64,000 bases of DNA from Aeromicrobium erythreum (GTDB lineage: Bacteria > Actinomycetota > Actinomycetes > Propionibacteriales > Nocardioidaceae): positions 992,001 through 1,056,000 of the forward strand of contig NZ_CP011502.1 in the NCBI RefSeq assembly GCF_001509405.1. The letters are read 5' to 3'. The notes beneath the pieces are model-generated. The model saw nothing but the letters and a program-made list of their open reading frames with translations. It was not told the origin of the DNA and did not search any database. Position numbers and translations under genes: made by a program. Each line of letters starts with the position of its first letter. Within the stretch, counting starts at the first letter, position 1. Shown piece after piece: positions 63,708 to 64,000 of this stretch.

Positions 63708-64000
63708 ATGCACGCACGGCTGCGCCCTGTCGTCAAGGCCTACGACGTCCGCGGTCGGGTGCCCGACCAGCTCGACCCGGCGATCGCGCGGGCGCTCGGG
63801 GAGGCGTTCGCCGACGAGGTCGGCATCTCCGAGGGCCGTGGTCGGGCCGTCGTCGGCCGCGACATGCGCGCGTCGTCGCCGGAGGTCGCAGGAGCCGTCG
63901 CCGACGGCATCCGCGCGCGCGGCGGCGACGTCGTCGAGATCGGCCTCGCCTCCACCGACATGCTCTACTGCGCCTCCGGCGTGCTCGACGTGCCCGGCGT
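63708..64000 (+). CDS. manB: Phosphomannomutase/phosphoglucomutase, N-terminal part (cut by window edge)
   Basis: 97 residues visible. The start VVKAYDVRGRVPDQLDPAIA and VVGRDMRASSPEVAGAVADG match the N-terminal domain of ManB/PmmA mutases, which convert mannose 6-phosphate to mannose 1-phosphate for GDP-mannose. The catalytic Ser loop (TASHNP) lies beyond the window end, so activity cannot be checked. Directly follows DUF3499. Position matches manB/pmmA (Rv3257c). Confidence 0.92.
   Translation, partial: MHARLRPVVKAYDVRGRVPDQLDPAIARALGEAFADEVGISEGRGRAVVGRDMRASSPEVAGAVADGIRARGGDVVEIGLASTDMLYCASGVLDVPG

Overview
This window is a very GC-rich chromosomal segment from an actinobacterium, most likely a member of the Nocardioidaceae (Nocardioides, Aeromicrobium or Marmoricola type). 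The reasons are the GC-saturated third codon positions, frequent GTG starts, a WhiB2-like regulator, a DUF222/HNH endonuclease, PurK/PurE, AccD/AccE/biotin ligase, and a gene order resembling the mycobacterial Rv3257c-Rv3285 neighbourhood. The genus is inferred; no ribosomal RNA is present to confirm it. Many genes start 6-7 bases after a TANNNT -10 element, so leaderless mRNAs appear common.

Regions. (1) 1-5240: the end of a Tam-type methyltransferase, a tRNA-Gln-like gene, a DUF222/HNH endonuclease gene, an array of large palindromic repeats, and the glmU-prs pair (UDP-GlcNAc and PRPP synthesis). (2) 5274-14282: a putative exopolysaccharide locus. It holds a secreted beta-sandwich protein, a membrane-anchored GH6 glucanase, a response regulator with an unusually long disordered linker, a lipoprotein, a processive GT2 synthase, a membrane protein with a degenerate GGDEF domain, and a PAS-histidine kinase. 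(3) 14505-19246: rplY-pth-mfd. (4) 19305-26762: an iron/heme uptake operon with hmuTUV-type ABC transporter genes followed by three exported HtaA-type or HtaA-associated proteins, behind tandem DtxR/IdeR-like boxes. (5) 26929-31822: an LpdA-type quinone reductase, a large amidase-LGFP-SpoIID wall protein and a small membrane protein.

(6) 31924-47906: acyl-CoA metabolism and purine genes. These are a biotinylated acyl-CoA carboxylase alpha chain, two acyl-CoA dehydrogenases (each with a palindromic operator), Maf, AccE, AccD, BirA, a PH-domain membrane protein, an Rv1264-like adenylate cyclase, PurK and PurE (separated by an 870-base repeat-rich non-coding block), Mqo and a PPOX flavoprotein. 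(7) 47991-64000: cell-envelope genes. These are a large repetitive secreted protein, a flavin reductase behind a MerR/SoxR-like promoter, three LytR-CpsA-Psr proteins, a Wzm/Wzt-type polysaccharide exporter, TIGR03089, WhiB2, a giant GT2-membrane fusion with a DUF5719 partner, a degenerate zincin, DUF3499 and the start of phosphomannomutase.

The genes form a few functional groups. Region 2 looks like a self-contained make, trim and sense system for a beta-glycan. Region 4 captures heme at the surface and imports it. Region 6 loads biotin on acyl-CoA carboxylase, makes malonyl/methylmalonyl-CoA and oxidises acyl-CoAs. Region 7 builds and attaches wall polysaccharide. The most novel-looking parts are the exopolysaccharide locus with its modified signalling proteins, the three-protein HtaA surface relay, the SoxR-like operator in front of a flavin reductase, and the purK-purE repeat element.
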